Origin: Vicingaceae bacterium
GTDB taxonomy: Bacteria; Bacteroidota; Bacteroidia; Flavobacteriales_E; Vicingaceae
Direction: 5' to 3'
Assembly: GCA_018402765.1 (NCBI GenBank)
Contig: JAGYIE010000001.1
Span: 372,001 to 436,000 of the forward strand
Length of the DNA stretch: 64,000 nucleotides
Shown here: piece by piece, positions 27,049-36,360 of the stretch
How positions within the stretch are numbered: position 1 is the stretch's first letter
Layout: each line of letters begins with the position of its first letter
Translations under genes and position numbers: made by a program
The notes under the pieces: model-generated
Seen by the model: the letters and a program-made list of their open reading frames with translations, nothing else
What the model was told of the DNA's origin: nothing
The model's database searches: none

Positions 27049-27783
27049 ATGAGACAATTTGGTTTAATCGGGAAAACACTTTCCCACTCATTCTCTAAGA
27101 ATTATTTTGAACAAAAGTTTGAAAAAGAAGGAATTTCCGACGCATCCTATTCTTTGTTCGAGTTAACAGAGATTGCCGAATTTACAGCTTTGGTACAGGA
27201 GCACCAACTATCCGGATTAAACGTTACGATTCCTTATAAAGAGGCTATTCTCCCCTATTTGGACGAAATAGATGAAGAAGCAAAAGCCATTGGAGCAGTC
27301 AATACCATTCAGTTTACAAAAAGTGGTTTAAAAGGCTACAATACAGATGTAATTGGTTTCAGAAACAGCATTAAACCTTTCTTGGAAAACATACACACCA
27401 GAGCATTGATTTTGGGTACTGGAGGCGCTGCAAAAGCGGTAGCTTATGTCCTTGAAAATTTAGGAATCAAAATAACTTACGTTAGCCGAAACCCTAAAGC
27501 CGATAACGAATTGAGCTATGCCGACATCAATGGCTTTGTGATGAAGCACCATTTATTGATTGTTAACACTACGCCGATTGGCACTTTCCCGAATATTAAG
27601 GAAGCTCCAGAGCTTCCTTACGAATACCTGACCGAAAAACATTTCTTATACGATTTGGTCTATAACCCTTCTGAAACACCATTTCTAAAACATGCCAAAG
27701 CAGCTGGAGCTATTGCCATTAATGGGGAGCAAATGCTGAAAATTCAAGCGGAAGAAGCTTGGAAGATTTGGGAGAAGGGATGA
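27049..27783 (+). CDS. aroE: Shikimate dehydrogenase
   Basis: 244 residues, slightly shorter than E. coli AroE (272). It reduces 3-dehydroshikimate to shikimate with NADPH in aromatic amino-acid synthesis. Motifs: FGLIGKTLSHSFSKNYFEQK (shikimate-binding SxS), GLNVTIPYKEAILPYLDEID with the catalytic Lys, GAVNTIQ, the Rossmann loop ALILGTGGAAKAVAYVL, and VNTTPIGTFP. It is the last gene of the TPR-comA-rhodanese-popT-aroE run. Confidence 0.94.
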   Translation: MRQFGLIGKTLSHSFSKNYFEQKFEKEGISDASYSLFELTEIAEFTALVQEHQLSGLNVTIPYKEAILPYLDEIDEEAKAIGAVNTIQFTKSGLKGYNTDVIGFRNSIKPFLENIHTRALILGTGGAAKAVAYVLENLGIKITYVSRNPKADNELSYADINGFVMKHHLLIVNTTPIGTFPNIKEAPELPYEYLTEKHFLYDLVYNPSETPFLKHAKAAGAIAINGEQMLKIQAEEAWKIWEKG

Positions 27784-27835
27784 AAAACATACTTAAAATA
27801 TTTTTTTGTAAATTTTTTACAAATCATTTCAAGTC

Positions 27836-28054
27836 ATGGATATTTAAACAAAAAAATAGAATTACTTAGAACCATTTTGGAGAAGGAGAATGCCGAATTT
27901 ATCCAACCAGTAGCTAACTTTGTCAAAAAAAGAAAAATCAGATTTTTGGGATGAATTGTCACATAATGACTAAGAAGACATTAAAAAAGGAATTGAAGAT
28001 TTAGATAATGACAAAAGAATCTCTTATGATTCATTTTTAAAGAAGATCTCATAA
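27836..28054 (+). pseudogene. Decayed antitoxin of a type II toxin-antitoxin pair
   Basis: The reading is MDI-stop-TKK, then (shifted frame) KIELLRTILEKENAEFIQPV, then (shifted back within an A run at ~27925-27935) KEKSDFWDELSHND-stop, EDIKKGIEDLDNDKRISYDS and FLKKIS with a final TAA. The pattern FWDELS...IKKGIEDLD..ISYD is typical of addiction-module antitoxins of Bacteroidota. Two compensating one-base shifts and two premature TAA codons (27845-27847, 27971-27973) show it is dead. The end overlaps the toxin ATG by one base, as in intact pairs. Confidence 0.75.
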
Positions 28055-28359
28055 TGAAGGTGTTCTTATCTTAACATGCTGAATTAAAACTTTTTTAATT
28101 AAACAGCTACCTATTAGAAAAATGGAATTAGAAAACTCGTAATAGGTTTATCTCGAAACTGACTGAAAAGTTTAATCAAATTTCCTCTTTACCATACAGC
28201 TGCCCTAAATTAAGCAAATTTCAAGGTTTGTATAAATGCGCGGTTACAAAACAAATTACTTTTTATTATCGCGTTTTGATTAGCTCAAATGAAATCGAAG
28301 GAATCACTATTTTGGATACAAGACAAAATCCCAAAAAATTAAAAGACATTCTTAAGTAA
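28054..28359 (+). pseudogene. Decayed RelE/ParE-family toxin
   Basis: A single 101-codon frame with three premature stops (TAA 28072-28074, TAA 28096-28098, TAG 28129-28131). Residues read MKVFLS..HAELKLF..LNSYLLEKWN..KTRNRFISKLTEKFNQISSL, then PYSCPKLSKFQGLYKCAVTK, QITFYYRVLISSNEIEGITI and LDTRQNPKKLKDILK. This is the RelE/ParE fold end to end with no frameshift. All three stops are one substitution from Gln or Glu codons. Confidence 0.8.
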
Positions 28360-28387
28360 TTTTCAATTCTATCGTGATCTGCGGTGA

Positions 28388-28506
28388 GCAATTGCTAACC
28401 GCAGCCCTGGTAAAGTAGGATTTTATGAAAAAATTGGATGGCTGAACCAAAAATCGGCGTACCTTTTACCGAAGGATGAAAAACAAATTAAAGAACATTG
28501 TGAATA
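28388..28506 (+). pseudogene. Possible C-terminal fragment of a GNAT acetyltransferase
   Basis: A short frame without a start reads NRSPGKVGFYEKIGWLNQKS then AYLLPKDEKQIKEHCE and a stop. The PGKVGFYEKIGW segment resembles the last strand and helix of GNAT acetyltransferases (..N..FYEKxGF..). An upstream TGA at 28385 cuts it off. Identification is tentative because only ~40 residues remain. Confidence 0.35.
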
Positions 28507-28524
28507 AAGAAAATAACAATTGAA

Positions 28525-29385
28525 ATGAGTCATCAAATTAATCCCATCACTCCCATCATCAATTCTGATGAATTAATGGAAATACCTGCTAATAATAATC
28601 TTGTCATAGTTGACGCTAGAAGCGGAAAAAATGCTAAATCAGACTATGCTGAAAAACATTTGGATGGAGCCATTCACGTAGATTTAAATAGTCAGTTGTC
28701 CAACATAAAAGAAAATGCTGCCGATGGTGGCCGACATCCATTACCTTCGGTCAATCAATTTACGAAAACACTAGCTGAACTTGGTATTTCTGAAGAAAGT
28801 CATGTGGTTGTTTACGACGATACTAATGGAATGAATGCAGCAGCACGATTCTGGTGGATGCTCCGATCTTTAGGACATGATAAAGTACAAGTTTTGAATG
28901 GTGGTTTTCAAAATGCAATCAAGAATGGTTTTCCGACAAATGATAAAGCAGTTACGCCAAATAAAGCAGAATTTTATCCAGCTGATAAATGGCTGCTTCC
29001 TTTGGTAACCATGGACGAAGTAGCAACTGTTTCCAAAATGGAAGACTGTGCCCTAATTGATGTCAGAGAATCATACCGATTTCGAGGAGAATCAGAACCA
29101 ATAGATCCTGTTGCGGGTCATATTCCCGGAGCGATTAATATCCCTTTAGCCAATAATTTAGATGATAATGGGTTGTTCCGATCACCTGAAGATTTAAAAG
29201 AGTATTATCAAGCTATGCTTCAGAATAAAAATGCTAATCAAACGATCATACATTGCGGCTCAGGTGTTACAGCTTGTCACACTATCTTAGCGATGGAGTA
29301 TGCAGGATTGGAGATCCCTAAGCTGTATGTAGGTTCATGGAGTGAATGGTGCCGAAATGAAAAAAAAATTGCAGTAGAGAAATAA
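28525..29385 (+). CDS. sseA: Tandem-rhodanese 3-mercaptopyruvate/thiosulfate sulfurtransferase
   Basis: 286 residues with two rhodanese domains. The first (1-140) is inactive-type (VIVDARSG, HLDGAIHVDL). The second carries the catalytic loop IHCGSGVTACHTILAM with Cys244; CGSGVTA is the loop typical of mercaptopyruvate sulfurtransferases rather than thiosulfate enzymes. It transfers sulfane sulfur to cyanide or thiols such as thioredoxin. The gene stands alone and converges on bshA with a 24-base gap. Confidence 0.9.
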   Translation: MSHQINPITPIINSDELMEIPANNNLVIVDARSGKNAKSDYAEKHLDGAIHVDLNSQLSNIKENAADGGRHPLPSVNQFTKTLAELGISEESHVVVYDDTNGMNAAARFWWMLRSLGHDKVQVLNGGFQNAIKNGFPTNDKAVTPNKAEFYPADKWLLPLVTMDEVATVSKMEDCALIDVRESYRFRGESEPIDPVAGHIPGAINIPLANNLDDNGLFRSPEDLKEYYQAMLQNKNANQTIIHCGSGVTACHTILAMEYAGLEIPKLYVGSWSEWCRNEKKIAVEK

Positions 29386-29409
29386 ATATCATTTCCTCAT
29401 TTATTCCTA

Positions 29410-30543
29410 CTACAAATGTTTATGCAAAACACGCTCATAAAGAGAAATATACTGCGGTAGAATTTTTCCCAAATCAAACTTTTTGGCTTGCTCAAAGGAA
29501 TTCAACTTAAACCGATTTAACGTCTCGTCGTCTTTTAAAATTTTCAAGGCGTTTGTAGACATATCATCCACGTCACCGATGTTACTCATATAACCGGTAA
29601 CTCCATCAATATTTACTTCAGGAATTCCACCTGTATTGGTAGAAATAACCGGTGTTTTTGCTGCCATTGCCTCTAATGCAGCTAAACCAAAACTTTCTGA
29701 TTCTGAAGGAAGAACAAATAAATCTGCAATAGAAAGTATACGAATGGTATCATTTACTTTCCCCATCATTTGTAAGTCGCCGCATAATCCTAGTGTCCTG
29801 CACATTTGTTCAATCTTATTCCGCTCTGGTCCATCTCCAACCATCACAAGTTTAGCAGGCATTTTCGCTCTGATTTGCGCAAACACTTTCACTACATCAG
29901 TTACCCGTTTTACTTTTCTAAAATTTGAAATGTGAATTATCAGCCGCTCACCATTAGGGGCTATTGATTCTCTTAAATGTTTATCAATTTTTACGTCTTC
30001 ATAATGTTTCATGCAAATGAAGTTAGGGATGACATCTATGCCATTTATAACCTTGAAGTGCTCGTAGGTTTCTCTTTTTAGACTTTCCGAAACAGCGGTT
30101 ACACCATTAGACTGGTTGATTGCAAAGGTAATTACAGGCTCAAAAGAAGTATCCTTACCCACTAACGTAATGTCGGTTCCATGTAATGTGGTGATAAATG
30201 GAATATCAATTCCTTCCGTTTTTAAAATTTGCTGGGCCATATAAGCGGCAGAAGCATGTGGTATAGCGTAATGAACATGAAGTAAATCAAGCTTTTCATA
30301 TTTCACTACATCTACCAATTTACTAGCTAAAACAAGTTCATAAGGAGGATAATCAAATAATGGATAATCTGACACACGAACCTCATGATAAGAGATATTC
30401 GCCGTAAATTCCTCTAATTTAACAGGCTGACGATACGTTATAAAATGAACTTTATGTCCTTGATCTGCTAAAGCTTTTCCTAATTCTGTTCCTACTACTC
30501 CGCTACCTCCGTAAGTTGGATAAAGTACAATTCCAATGTTCAT
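29410..30543 (-). CDS. bshA: N-acetyl-alpha-D-glucosaminyl L-malate synthase (bacillithiol pathway)
   Basis: 377 residues, GT4 GT-B fold. It joins GlcNAc from UDP-GlcNAc to L-malate, the first step of bacillithiol synthesis. The start NIGIVLYPTYGGSGVVGTEL, then LHVHYAIPHASAAYMAQQI, FITTLHGTDITLVGKD, HISNFRKVKRV and ESFGLAALEAMA are all BshA-specific. The organism should therefore use bacillithiol as its low-molecular-weight thiol; bshB and bshC are not in this window. It begins 10 bases after the GH3 fusion gene ends, so they are likely cotranscribed. Confidence 0.94.
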   Translation of the reverse strand: MNIGIVLYPTYGGSGVVGTELGKALADQGHKVHFITYRQPVKLEEFTANISYHEVRVSDYPLFDYPPYELVLASKLVDVVKYEKLDLLHVHYAIPHASAAYMAQQILKTEGIDIPFITTLHGTDITLVGKDTSFEPVITFAINQSNGVTAVSESLKRETYEHFKVINGIDVIPNFICMKHYEDVKIDKHLRESIAPNGERLIIHISNFRKVKRVTDVVKVFAQIRAKMPAKLVMVGDGPERNKIEQMCRTLGLCGDLQMMGKVNDTIRILSIADLFVLPSESESFGLAALEAMAAKTPVISTNTGGIPEVNIDGVTGYMSNIGDVDDMSTNALKILKDDETLNRFKLNSFEQAKKFDLGKILPQYISLYERVLHKHL

Positions 30544-30553
30544 TTTTCTTCAT

Positions 30554-33550
30554 TTAGTTAATCGATTGCGGAGCTTTCGATTTGATCGCTTGGTATATTC
30601 GTTCTTGAATATCTGTGCGGATATTCAGTTGTAATAATTTTTTATTGTTCGCATCAGGGTAAACACGATTTGACAAAAATATGTAAACTATTTGAGCATC
30701 TGGGTCAGCCCAAGCATAAGTTCCTGTAAAACCCGAATGACCAAAACTAGCATAGCTAATACAGTCGCATGTTGGCCCTGGGTTGCCATGAAAAGCAGGT
30801 TTGTCAAACCCTGCTGCTCTCCTATTCTCTTTGCCATTCATCGGTTCATTTCTTTTACAAAATTGACATTTTACAAACTCATCGATAACAGATTTTTTAA
30901 GATACTCTTTTCCGCCATAAGATCCACCATTCAAATACATTTGCATCAGCTTTGCTAAATCATTTGCGGTAGAAAATAAACCTGCGTGACCTCCTACACC
31001 ACCAAGCATAGCAGCACCCGGATCGTGAACATCTCCCCATATCAATTGGTTTCTGAATAAATGGTCATCTTCAGTGGGTATAATTTGGGCTAAAGGAAAC
31101 TTATCACGCGGATTATAAGTGGTATGAGCCATACCCATAGGTTGATAAAAATTTGTTTGTAAATACATTTCTATTGGCTCTTCAGTAATTCGCTCTACAA
31201 TCTCTTTCATAAAATAATAGCCAACATCAGAGTATTTATATTCCTTATTTGAATTAACTTTTGCTCTATGAATAATACGATAAAAAATAGTGTCCTCATA
31301 AGATTCAGAAATGTATAAGCTATCGGCTACGCGCACAGTAAACTCTTCAATTGGATATTTTCTGTAGAATTTTTGACTTGGCACGCCCTTTTCCATAGTC
31401 TTAATATAGAATGGTATCCAAGCAGCAAGTCCTGCTTGATGCGCCAATATCTCTCTTAGCGTTAAATCAGCATAATCGGTATTCTTCACTAATTTACCTA
31501 AGTGCTTACCGAGTTGATCATCTAAACTTAACTTCTCTTGAGAGACTAAATCCATCATTGCCAGTAAAGTCGCTGATATTTTAGTTACTGAAGCGATATC
31601 GTACAAATCATTTTCATTAATTGATCTGTCAGACTCATAGGTTGGCTTTCCAAATTGTTTGTCGTAAATAATCTTACCATCTTTTGCAACCAAAATTTGG
31701 CAGCCCGGATAAGCCCCTTTATCAATACCATCTTGGGCAATAATATCAATTTGATTGAATGCGTCAGAAGTATATCCTAATTCTTCAGGTATTTCTCGGT
31801 AAAGAATACCAGTGGTAGATGCAGACAAACCGAAACCTGCAGGATAAACCCTAGATACACCAACAGGTAGTTTTCCATTGGCTGAACGTCCTCCAAAAAT
31901 AAGTTCAGCTGACATTTCTTGGGCAGCTGCAGAATTTTGATATGACATAATTAATCCATCCACATATTCTGTAGCTAAGAAATTACGTAATGAATAAGCA
32001 TTCGCAAAAACGTCTAAAATTACCTTCTTCTTTAATCTCAATACATTTACAAAAGCCTTTAAATCATCTGATATCGCATATTTAACCCATGGATTTTTAT
32101 CGCTTCTATGAATTCCAATGATAATGGTTTCATATGCTTGAAGTTGATCCATTAAAGCCTTTTGATCACTTACAGGTAAATCGTCTTCTACATTAAAGAA
32201 ATCTGCGTTTGCATAGCTTCCAATACGGTTTTGAAAAGGAGTTACATCCTTTTCTCCAATAGATAAAACAGCAATTTTAGCACTACTCACAGAAAGCGGA
32301 AGTGTATTTTTATGATTCCTTAAAATTGTTAATGAAGCTGCTGTTAGCTTTCTGTTGAGAGACGTATACTTATACTGATTTAAATCTGCATACAAACCTT
32401 TTAGTGGTTGTTCCTTAAATTCATCTAATCCCATCCATTGCTTTGCTCTTAAAATTTTCAGCACCTTTTGATCAATGAATACCTCAGTCAAAATACTATC
32501 TGCAATCGCTTGCTTGATCGCTGATACACCTTTTGCTACATCTCTTGAGAGCAATAAAATATCATTTCCTGCTTTTATTGCTTCTACATCTACCTGCTCA
32601 GAACTCATACGATCTGCTACTCCATTCATATTTAAACCATCGGTAAATGTTAGCCCTTTATAGTTTAATTTATCTCGAAGTAAGTTCGTAACTACATCAG
32701 CTGTTAATGAAGACGGCATGCCAGATGACATAGTATAGGTAGGAATGTTTAAGTGAGCAATCATAATGCTTCCTACACCCTTTTTAATTAATTGCTTAAA
32801 TGGATATAACTCTATTGAATCCAATTGAGCTTTTGTTTTATCTATTAGTGGAAGTGTTTTGTGAGAATCCATATCGGTATCTCCATGACCTGGAAAATGC
32901 TTTGCGGATGCCAATACTTTTCCATCCTGCAGGCCTTGCATATAAGCAACTCCTTTTCGAGCTACGTTTTCTTTGTCCTCTCCAAATGAACGGGCATTAA
33001 TTATTGGATTATCAGGATTATTATTCACATCGATTACAGGAGAAAAGCTAACATTTACGCCAATTCTGCGCATTTGTTGAGCAATATCTCTTCCCATTTT
33101 ATAAATCAATTGTTCATCCTGAATTGCTCCTAGGGTCATCTGCCATGGATACTTCATTACGCTGTCAATCCGCATAGCCATTCCCCACTCTGCATCCATT
33201 GCTACCATTAAAGGAATCTTAGACAATGTTTGGTATTGATTGGTTAATTCTGCTTGCTTGGTGATATCTCCCTGAAAAAAAGTTATCCCACCAATATGGA
33301 ATTCGTTAATCAAACGTTTAACCTCTTCTATATTTATTTTCTCATTACTGTATGCCGGAATATTAAATAATTGCCCAATCTTTTCATCAAGCGTCATTTG
33401 CGAAAGCACAGAATCAGCCCAGGAATGGGACCCTTTTAGGTAGGGTATTTTCTTAGGCTCTGCAGATGGTTCATGTAAAGAATCAACTGGATAAAATGAA
33501 CTGAGAACAATAAAGGAAAGTAGAAAAAATGGAAGGAGCCGAAGCTTCAT
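30554..33550 (-). CDS. GH3 (NagZ-type) glycosidase fused to a serine beta-lactamase-fold hydrolase
   Basis: 998 residues from the ATG at 33550, chosen because a signal peptide (MKLRLLPFFLLSFIVLSS) starts there; an upstream ATG at 33634 adds 28 residues with no signal. The N-terminal half is GH3: KHFPGHGDTDMDSHKTLP (217-234, NagZ Asp-His catalytic loop) and nucleophile Asp304 in FTDGLNMNGV. A C-terminal GH3 sandwich-like part follows. From ~600 there is a class C beta-lactamase fold: SVTK (Ser654-Lys657), YSD and HSG motifs. It probably trims peptidoglycan muropeptides outside the cytoplasm, splitting both sugar and peptide or ester bonds. Confidence 0.88.
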   Translation of the reverse strand: MKLRLLPFFLLSFIVLSSFYPVDSLHEPSAEPKKIPYLKGSHSWADSVLSQMTLDEKIGQLFNIPAYSNEKINIEEVKRLINEFHIGGITFFQGDITKQAELTNQYQTLSKIPLMVAMDAEWGMAMRIDSVMKYPWQMTLGAIQDEQLIYKMGRDIAQQMRRIGVNVSFSPVIDVNNNPDNPIINARSFGEDKENVARKGVAYMQGLQDGKVLASAKHFPGHGDTDMDSHKTLPLIDKTKAQLDSIELYPFKQLIKKGVGSIMIAHLNIPTYTMSSGMPSSLTADVVTNLLRDKLNYKGLTFTDGLNMNGVADRMSSEQVDVEAIKAGNDILLLSRDVAKGVSAIKQAIADSILTEVFIDQKVLKILRAKQWMGLDEFKEQPLKGLYADLNQYKYTSLNRKLTAASLTILRNHKNTLPLSVSSAKIAVLSIGEKDVTPFQNRIGSYANADFFNVEDDLPVSDQKALMDQLQAYETIIIGIHRSDKNPWVKYAISDDLKAFVNVLRLKKKVILDVFANAYSLRNFLATEYVDGLIMSYQNSAAAQEMSAELIFGGRSANGKLPVGVSRVYPAGFGLSASTTGILYREIPEELGYTSDAFNQIDIIAQDGIDKGAYPGCQILVAKDGKIIYDKQFGKPTYESDRSINENDLYDIASVTKISATLLAMMDLVSQEKLSLDDQLGKHLGKLVKNTDYADLTLREILAHQAGLAAWIPFYIKTMEKGVPSQKFYRKYPIEEFTVRVADSLYISESYEDTIFYRIIHRAKVNSNKEYKYSDVGYYFMKEIVERITEEPIEMYLQTNFYQPMGMAHTTYNPRDKFPLAQIIPTEDDHLFRNQLIWGDVHDPGAAMLGGVGGHAGLFSTANDLAKLMQMYLNGGSYGGKEYLKKSVIDEFVKCQFCKRNEPMNGKENRRAAGFDKPAFHGNPGPTCDCISYASFGHSGFTGTYAWADPDAQIVYIFLSNRVYPDANNKKLLQLNIRTDIQERIYQAIKSKAPQSIN

Positions 33551-33679
33551 ATGATAGCGTTTAAAAGTAAAATCAATAGTATAACGAACCTCTAAATTAA
33601 AGATTATGGAAGGCGATGATTTTATTGCTTTCAATACTTTTAAACAGCGATACGTGTATTAATCATTCTCTTTATTTGT

Positions 33680-33687
33680 CAAATTTA
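33680..33687 (-). promoter_or_regulatory. -7 promoter box (TAAATTTG) for the GH3 fusion-bshA operon
   Basis: A TAnnTTTG match on the minus strand, upstream of both possible starts of the GH3 gene. It gives a leader of ~120 bases to the ATG at 33550. Confidence 0.45.
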
Positions 33688-33728
33688 AAGCCATAATGAT
33701 TTAGACTTTTTACAGAATAAATTTTAGC

Positions 33729-33763
33729 AAAAAACGCCGCTAATCAAATGATTAGCGGCGTTT
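33729..33763 (-). terminator. Rho-independent terminator of rpsA
   Basis: A perfect 15-bp stem (33732-33746 with 33749-33763) with a very tight loop. On the minus strand it is followed by six T, 25 bases past the rpsA stop codon. It is the strongest hairpin in the window. Confidence 0.92.
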
Positions 33764-33788
33764 AATTTTATAAAAGTTGAAAAGATGA

Positions 33789-35774
33789 TTACTTCTTCTC
33801 GCCTTTTTCCATTTCAGATTTCAATTTAGATAATGCATCTAAATCACCAAGAGTTGTTCTTTCTTGTGAATCTTGCATTGTCTTAATTTTTTTCGCCGTA
33901 TTAGCTTGTTCTGCTTTCGCAGATGCTCTTTTCTCTTTTACTTCTTCGAACTCAGCGTCTCTAAAGATTTGAGTGTGACTTACAGCAATTTTACGTGCAT
34001 TTTTGTTAAAGTCAACAATTTTAAAATCTAATACTTCATCAACTGTAGCAGTAGTGTTGTCTTCTTTTACGATGTTTTTCTTCGTAGCTAAAGCCTCAAC
34101 TCCATAAGGTAATACTATAGTAGCACCTTTTGCAGAAATTTCAGTGATTGTCCCTTGATGAACTGAACCTACTTCAAAAACAGTTTCGAATGTCTCCCAT
34201 GGGTTTTCTTCTAATTGTTTGTGGCCTAAACTCAATCGTCTATTTTCTCTATCAACTTCTAAGATAACAACTTCTAATTCATCACCTACGGTGGTGATTT
34301 CTTTAGGGTGGTTAATTTTCTTCGACCAAGAAAGATCAGAAATGTGAACTAAACCGTCAACACCTTCTTCCAATTCAACAAATACACCGAAATCAGAGAT
34401 ATTAGTTACTTTGCCTTTATGCTTCGCATTAGCAATAAACTTCACTTCGATACCTTCCCATGGATCAGGAGTTAATTGCTTAACGCCTAAACTCATTTTT
34501 CTTTCTTCTCTATCAAGTGTTAAGATTTGAGCTTCTACTTCGTCAGAAACTGCAAAGAATTCTTGTGCAGGCTTTAAGTGGTTAGACCAAGTAATTTCAG
34601 AAACGTGGATTAAACCTTCAACGCCTGGCTGAATTTCAACGAAAGCACCATAATCAGCAACAACCACAACTTTACCTTTCACTTTATCACCAACCGCTAA
34701 CTTCTCGTCCAATTCATCCCATGGATGTTTCTCTAATTGCTTTATACCTAAAGCAATTCTCTTTTTATCATCATCAAAATCAAGGATAACAACGTTAACT
34801 TTTTGATCTAATTCTACGATTTCTTCTGGGTGATTTACTCTACCCCAAGAAAGATCTGTAATGTGAACTAAACCATCAACACCACCAAGATCAATAAATA
34901 CCCCATAAGAAGTAATGTTCTTAACAGTACCTTCAAGCACTTGTCCTTTTTCTAGCTGAGCAATAATTTCTTTCTTTTGAACTTCTAGTTCAGCCTCGAT
35001 TAATGCTTTATGAGAAACTACAACGTTTTTGAACTCTTTATTGATTTTCACAACTTTGAATTCCATTGTTTTATCTACATAAATATCGTAATCACGTATA
35101 GGTTTCACGTCAATTTGAGAACCAGGTAAGAATGCTTCAATACCAAATACATCAACAATCAAACCACCCTTGGTTCTACATTTAACATAACCTTTGATTA
35201 CTTCTTGACTTTCCAATGCATCATTTACTCTATCCCATGCTCTGAGTGCTCTGGCTTTTTTATGGGAAAGTAATAATTGACCATTTTTGTCTTCTTGACT
35301 TTCAATGAAAACTTCAACTGAATCACCTATGTTTACTTCTTCTTTGTATCTCAATTCAGACATTGGGATTACACCATCAGATTTGTAACCGATGTTTACA
35401 ACAGCTTCACGTAAGTTTTTAGAAACGATAATACCGTCTAAAACTTCTTGCTCATTGATAGAAGTTAATGTATCACCATACATTTCTTCCATTTTTTCTC
35501 TTTCTGTTTTTGAATACAATTCATCGTATTTACCGATTGAATCCCAATCAAATTCGTTAGAGTCAGCATCGATAGACGCATTAATACTGTTATCTGCAGT
35601 TGGCTCGTTAGTTACTGCCTCATTAGAAGTCGTATCCTCTATTAATTCTTCTACTGCTTCTTCTACTGCTTCAACAGCATCTTTTACAGCTTCTACTGCA
35701 TCAGTTGCTATTTCTTTTGCTTTGTTTACGATTTCCTCTGCAGGATTCGTATCTTTTTCTTTCTTTTCAGACAT
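33789..35774 (-). CDS. rpsA: 30S ribosomal protein S1
   Basis: 661 residues. Six S1 RNA-binding domains run from ~100 to ~590, e.g. LEGTVKNITSYGVFIDLGGV, DGLVHITDLSWGRVNHPEEI, GKVVVVADYGAFVEIQPGVE, GKVTNISDFGVFVELEEGV. The first ~90 residues are a long acidic Glu/Ala/Val helix with Asn/Asp tail, an extension longer than in E. coli S1 (557). The last ~50 are a charged helix. It brings mRNA to the 30S subunit; in a phylum with weak Shine-Dalgarno use it is particularly important. Confidence 0.96.
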   Translation of the reverse strand: MSEKKEKDTNPAEEIVNKAKEIATDAVEAVKDAVEAVEEAVEELIEDTTSNEAVTNEPTADNSINASIDADSNEFDWDSIGKYDELYSKTEREKMEEMYGDTLTSINEQEVLDGIIVSKNLREAVVNIGYKSDGVIPMSELRYKEEVNIGDSVEVFIESQEDKNGQLLLSHKKARALRAWDRVNDALESQEVIKGYVKCRTKGGLIVDVFGIEAFLPGSQIDVKPIRDYDIYVDKTMEFKVVKINKEFKNVVVSHKALIEAELEVQKKEIIAQLEKGQVLEGTVKNITSYGVFIDLGGVDGLVHITDLSWGRVNHPEEIVELDQKVNVVILDFDDDKKRIALGIKQLEKHPWDELDEKLAVGDKVKGKVVVVADYGAFVEIQPGVEGLIHVSEITWSNHLKPAQEFFAVSDEVEAQILTLDREERKMSLGVKQLTPDPWEGIEVKFIANAKHKGKVTNISDFGVFVELEEGVDGLVHISDLSWSKKINHPKEITTVGDELEVVILEVDRENRRLSLGHKQLEENPWETFETVFEVGSVHQGTITEISAKGATIVLPYGVEALATKKNIVKEDNTTATVDEVLDFKIVDFNKNARKIAVSHTQIFRDAEFEEVKEKRASAKAEQANTAKKIKTMQDSQERTTLGDLDALSKLKSEMEKGEKK

Positions 35775-36360
35775 TCTGAATAATTACTTGTATTCCACTT
35801 ACGAGTTGGCATTTAAATGGAAGAAATTAATAATTAACCGACTACGCCAATACGTCGATTTTTTGGACTGCAAATGTAATGCTTTTTTTTTATATAAATT
35901 ATATTTAGTTAGCTAATAATCAAGCGAACTCCTTTTTTTAAATACCTTTAAATGTTCGTACAGTAAGCCGCTTAGCATCAACCCGACTTTAAAACTTCTA
36001 TTAGAGGTAGTTAACCTTATAAAAATTTACTTAACTATTCCTAATATTAACTTACTCTAATTAGTACAAGGAAAACCTACATCCTATCAATAGATAATCA
36101 CTATTTTTATCAATCATTCAAATAGTCGAACCCAAACCAATCTATTTTTTCTATTTTATATATGCCAAATAAAATTAAATTGATTTTAACGCTTATTTAT
36201 CTGATTTAACTGATTGATAGAAAATAATTCAGTCAACTTTTCAATGTACTATTCAATCCTCTAAAATCATCCTTATTTAAGATACTTCTGTTCCCTTATG
36301 TCTTATCATCGCTAAGTTAATGACCTATTCAGTTAAGTATGCTTAAAATCCATTTGTTTA
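35775..36360. other. rpsA leader and gene-free stretch
   Basis: 35775-35880 is the likely rpsA leader and promoter. From ~35880 to 36360 the sequence is AT-rich with stops in every frame, and I recognise no gene. It may include the eroded upstream part of the histidine kinase relic that follows. Confidence 0.4.
35871..35878 (-). promoter_or_regulatory. -7 promoter box (TACATTTG) for rpsA
   Basis: A TAnnTTTG match on the minus strand, ~96 bases before the rpsA ATG. The leader of ~90 bases is much longer than at other genes here and leaves room for autoregulation by S1. Confidence 0.5.

Noticed and set aside
27836-28359. Stop-codon reassignment (TAA/TAG read as Gln) suggested by the toxin-antitoxin frames
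   Set aside because: All other genes use TAA and TAG as real stops at expected lengths; only this degraded locus has them internally.
30554-33634. Longer GH3 fusion gene starting at 33634
   Set aside because: The extra 28 residues contain no signal and bury the clear signal peptide that begins at the ATG at 33550.
35392-35916. 174-codon open frame antisense to the start of rpsA
   Set aside because: It is a mirror of the Glu/Ala/Asp-rich S1 N-terminus (low-complexity Ser/Thr/Ala) and has no signal of its own.
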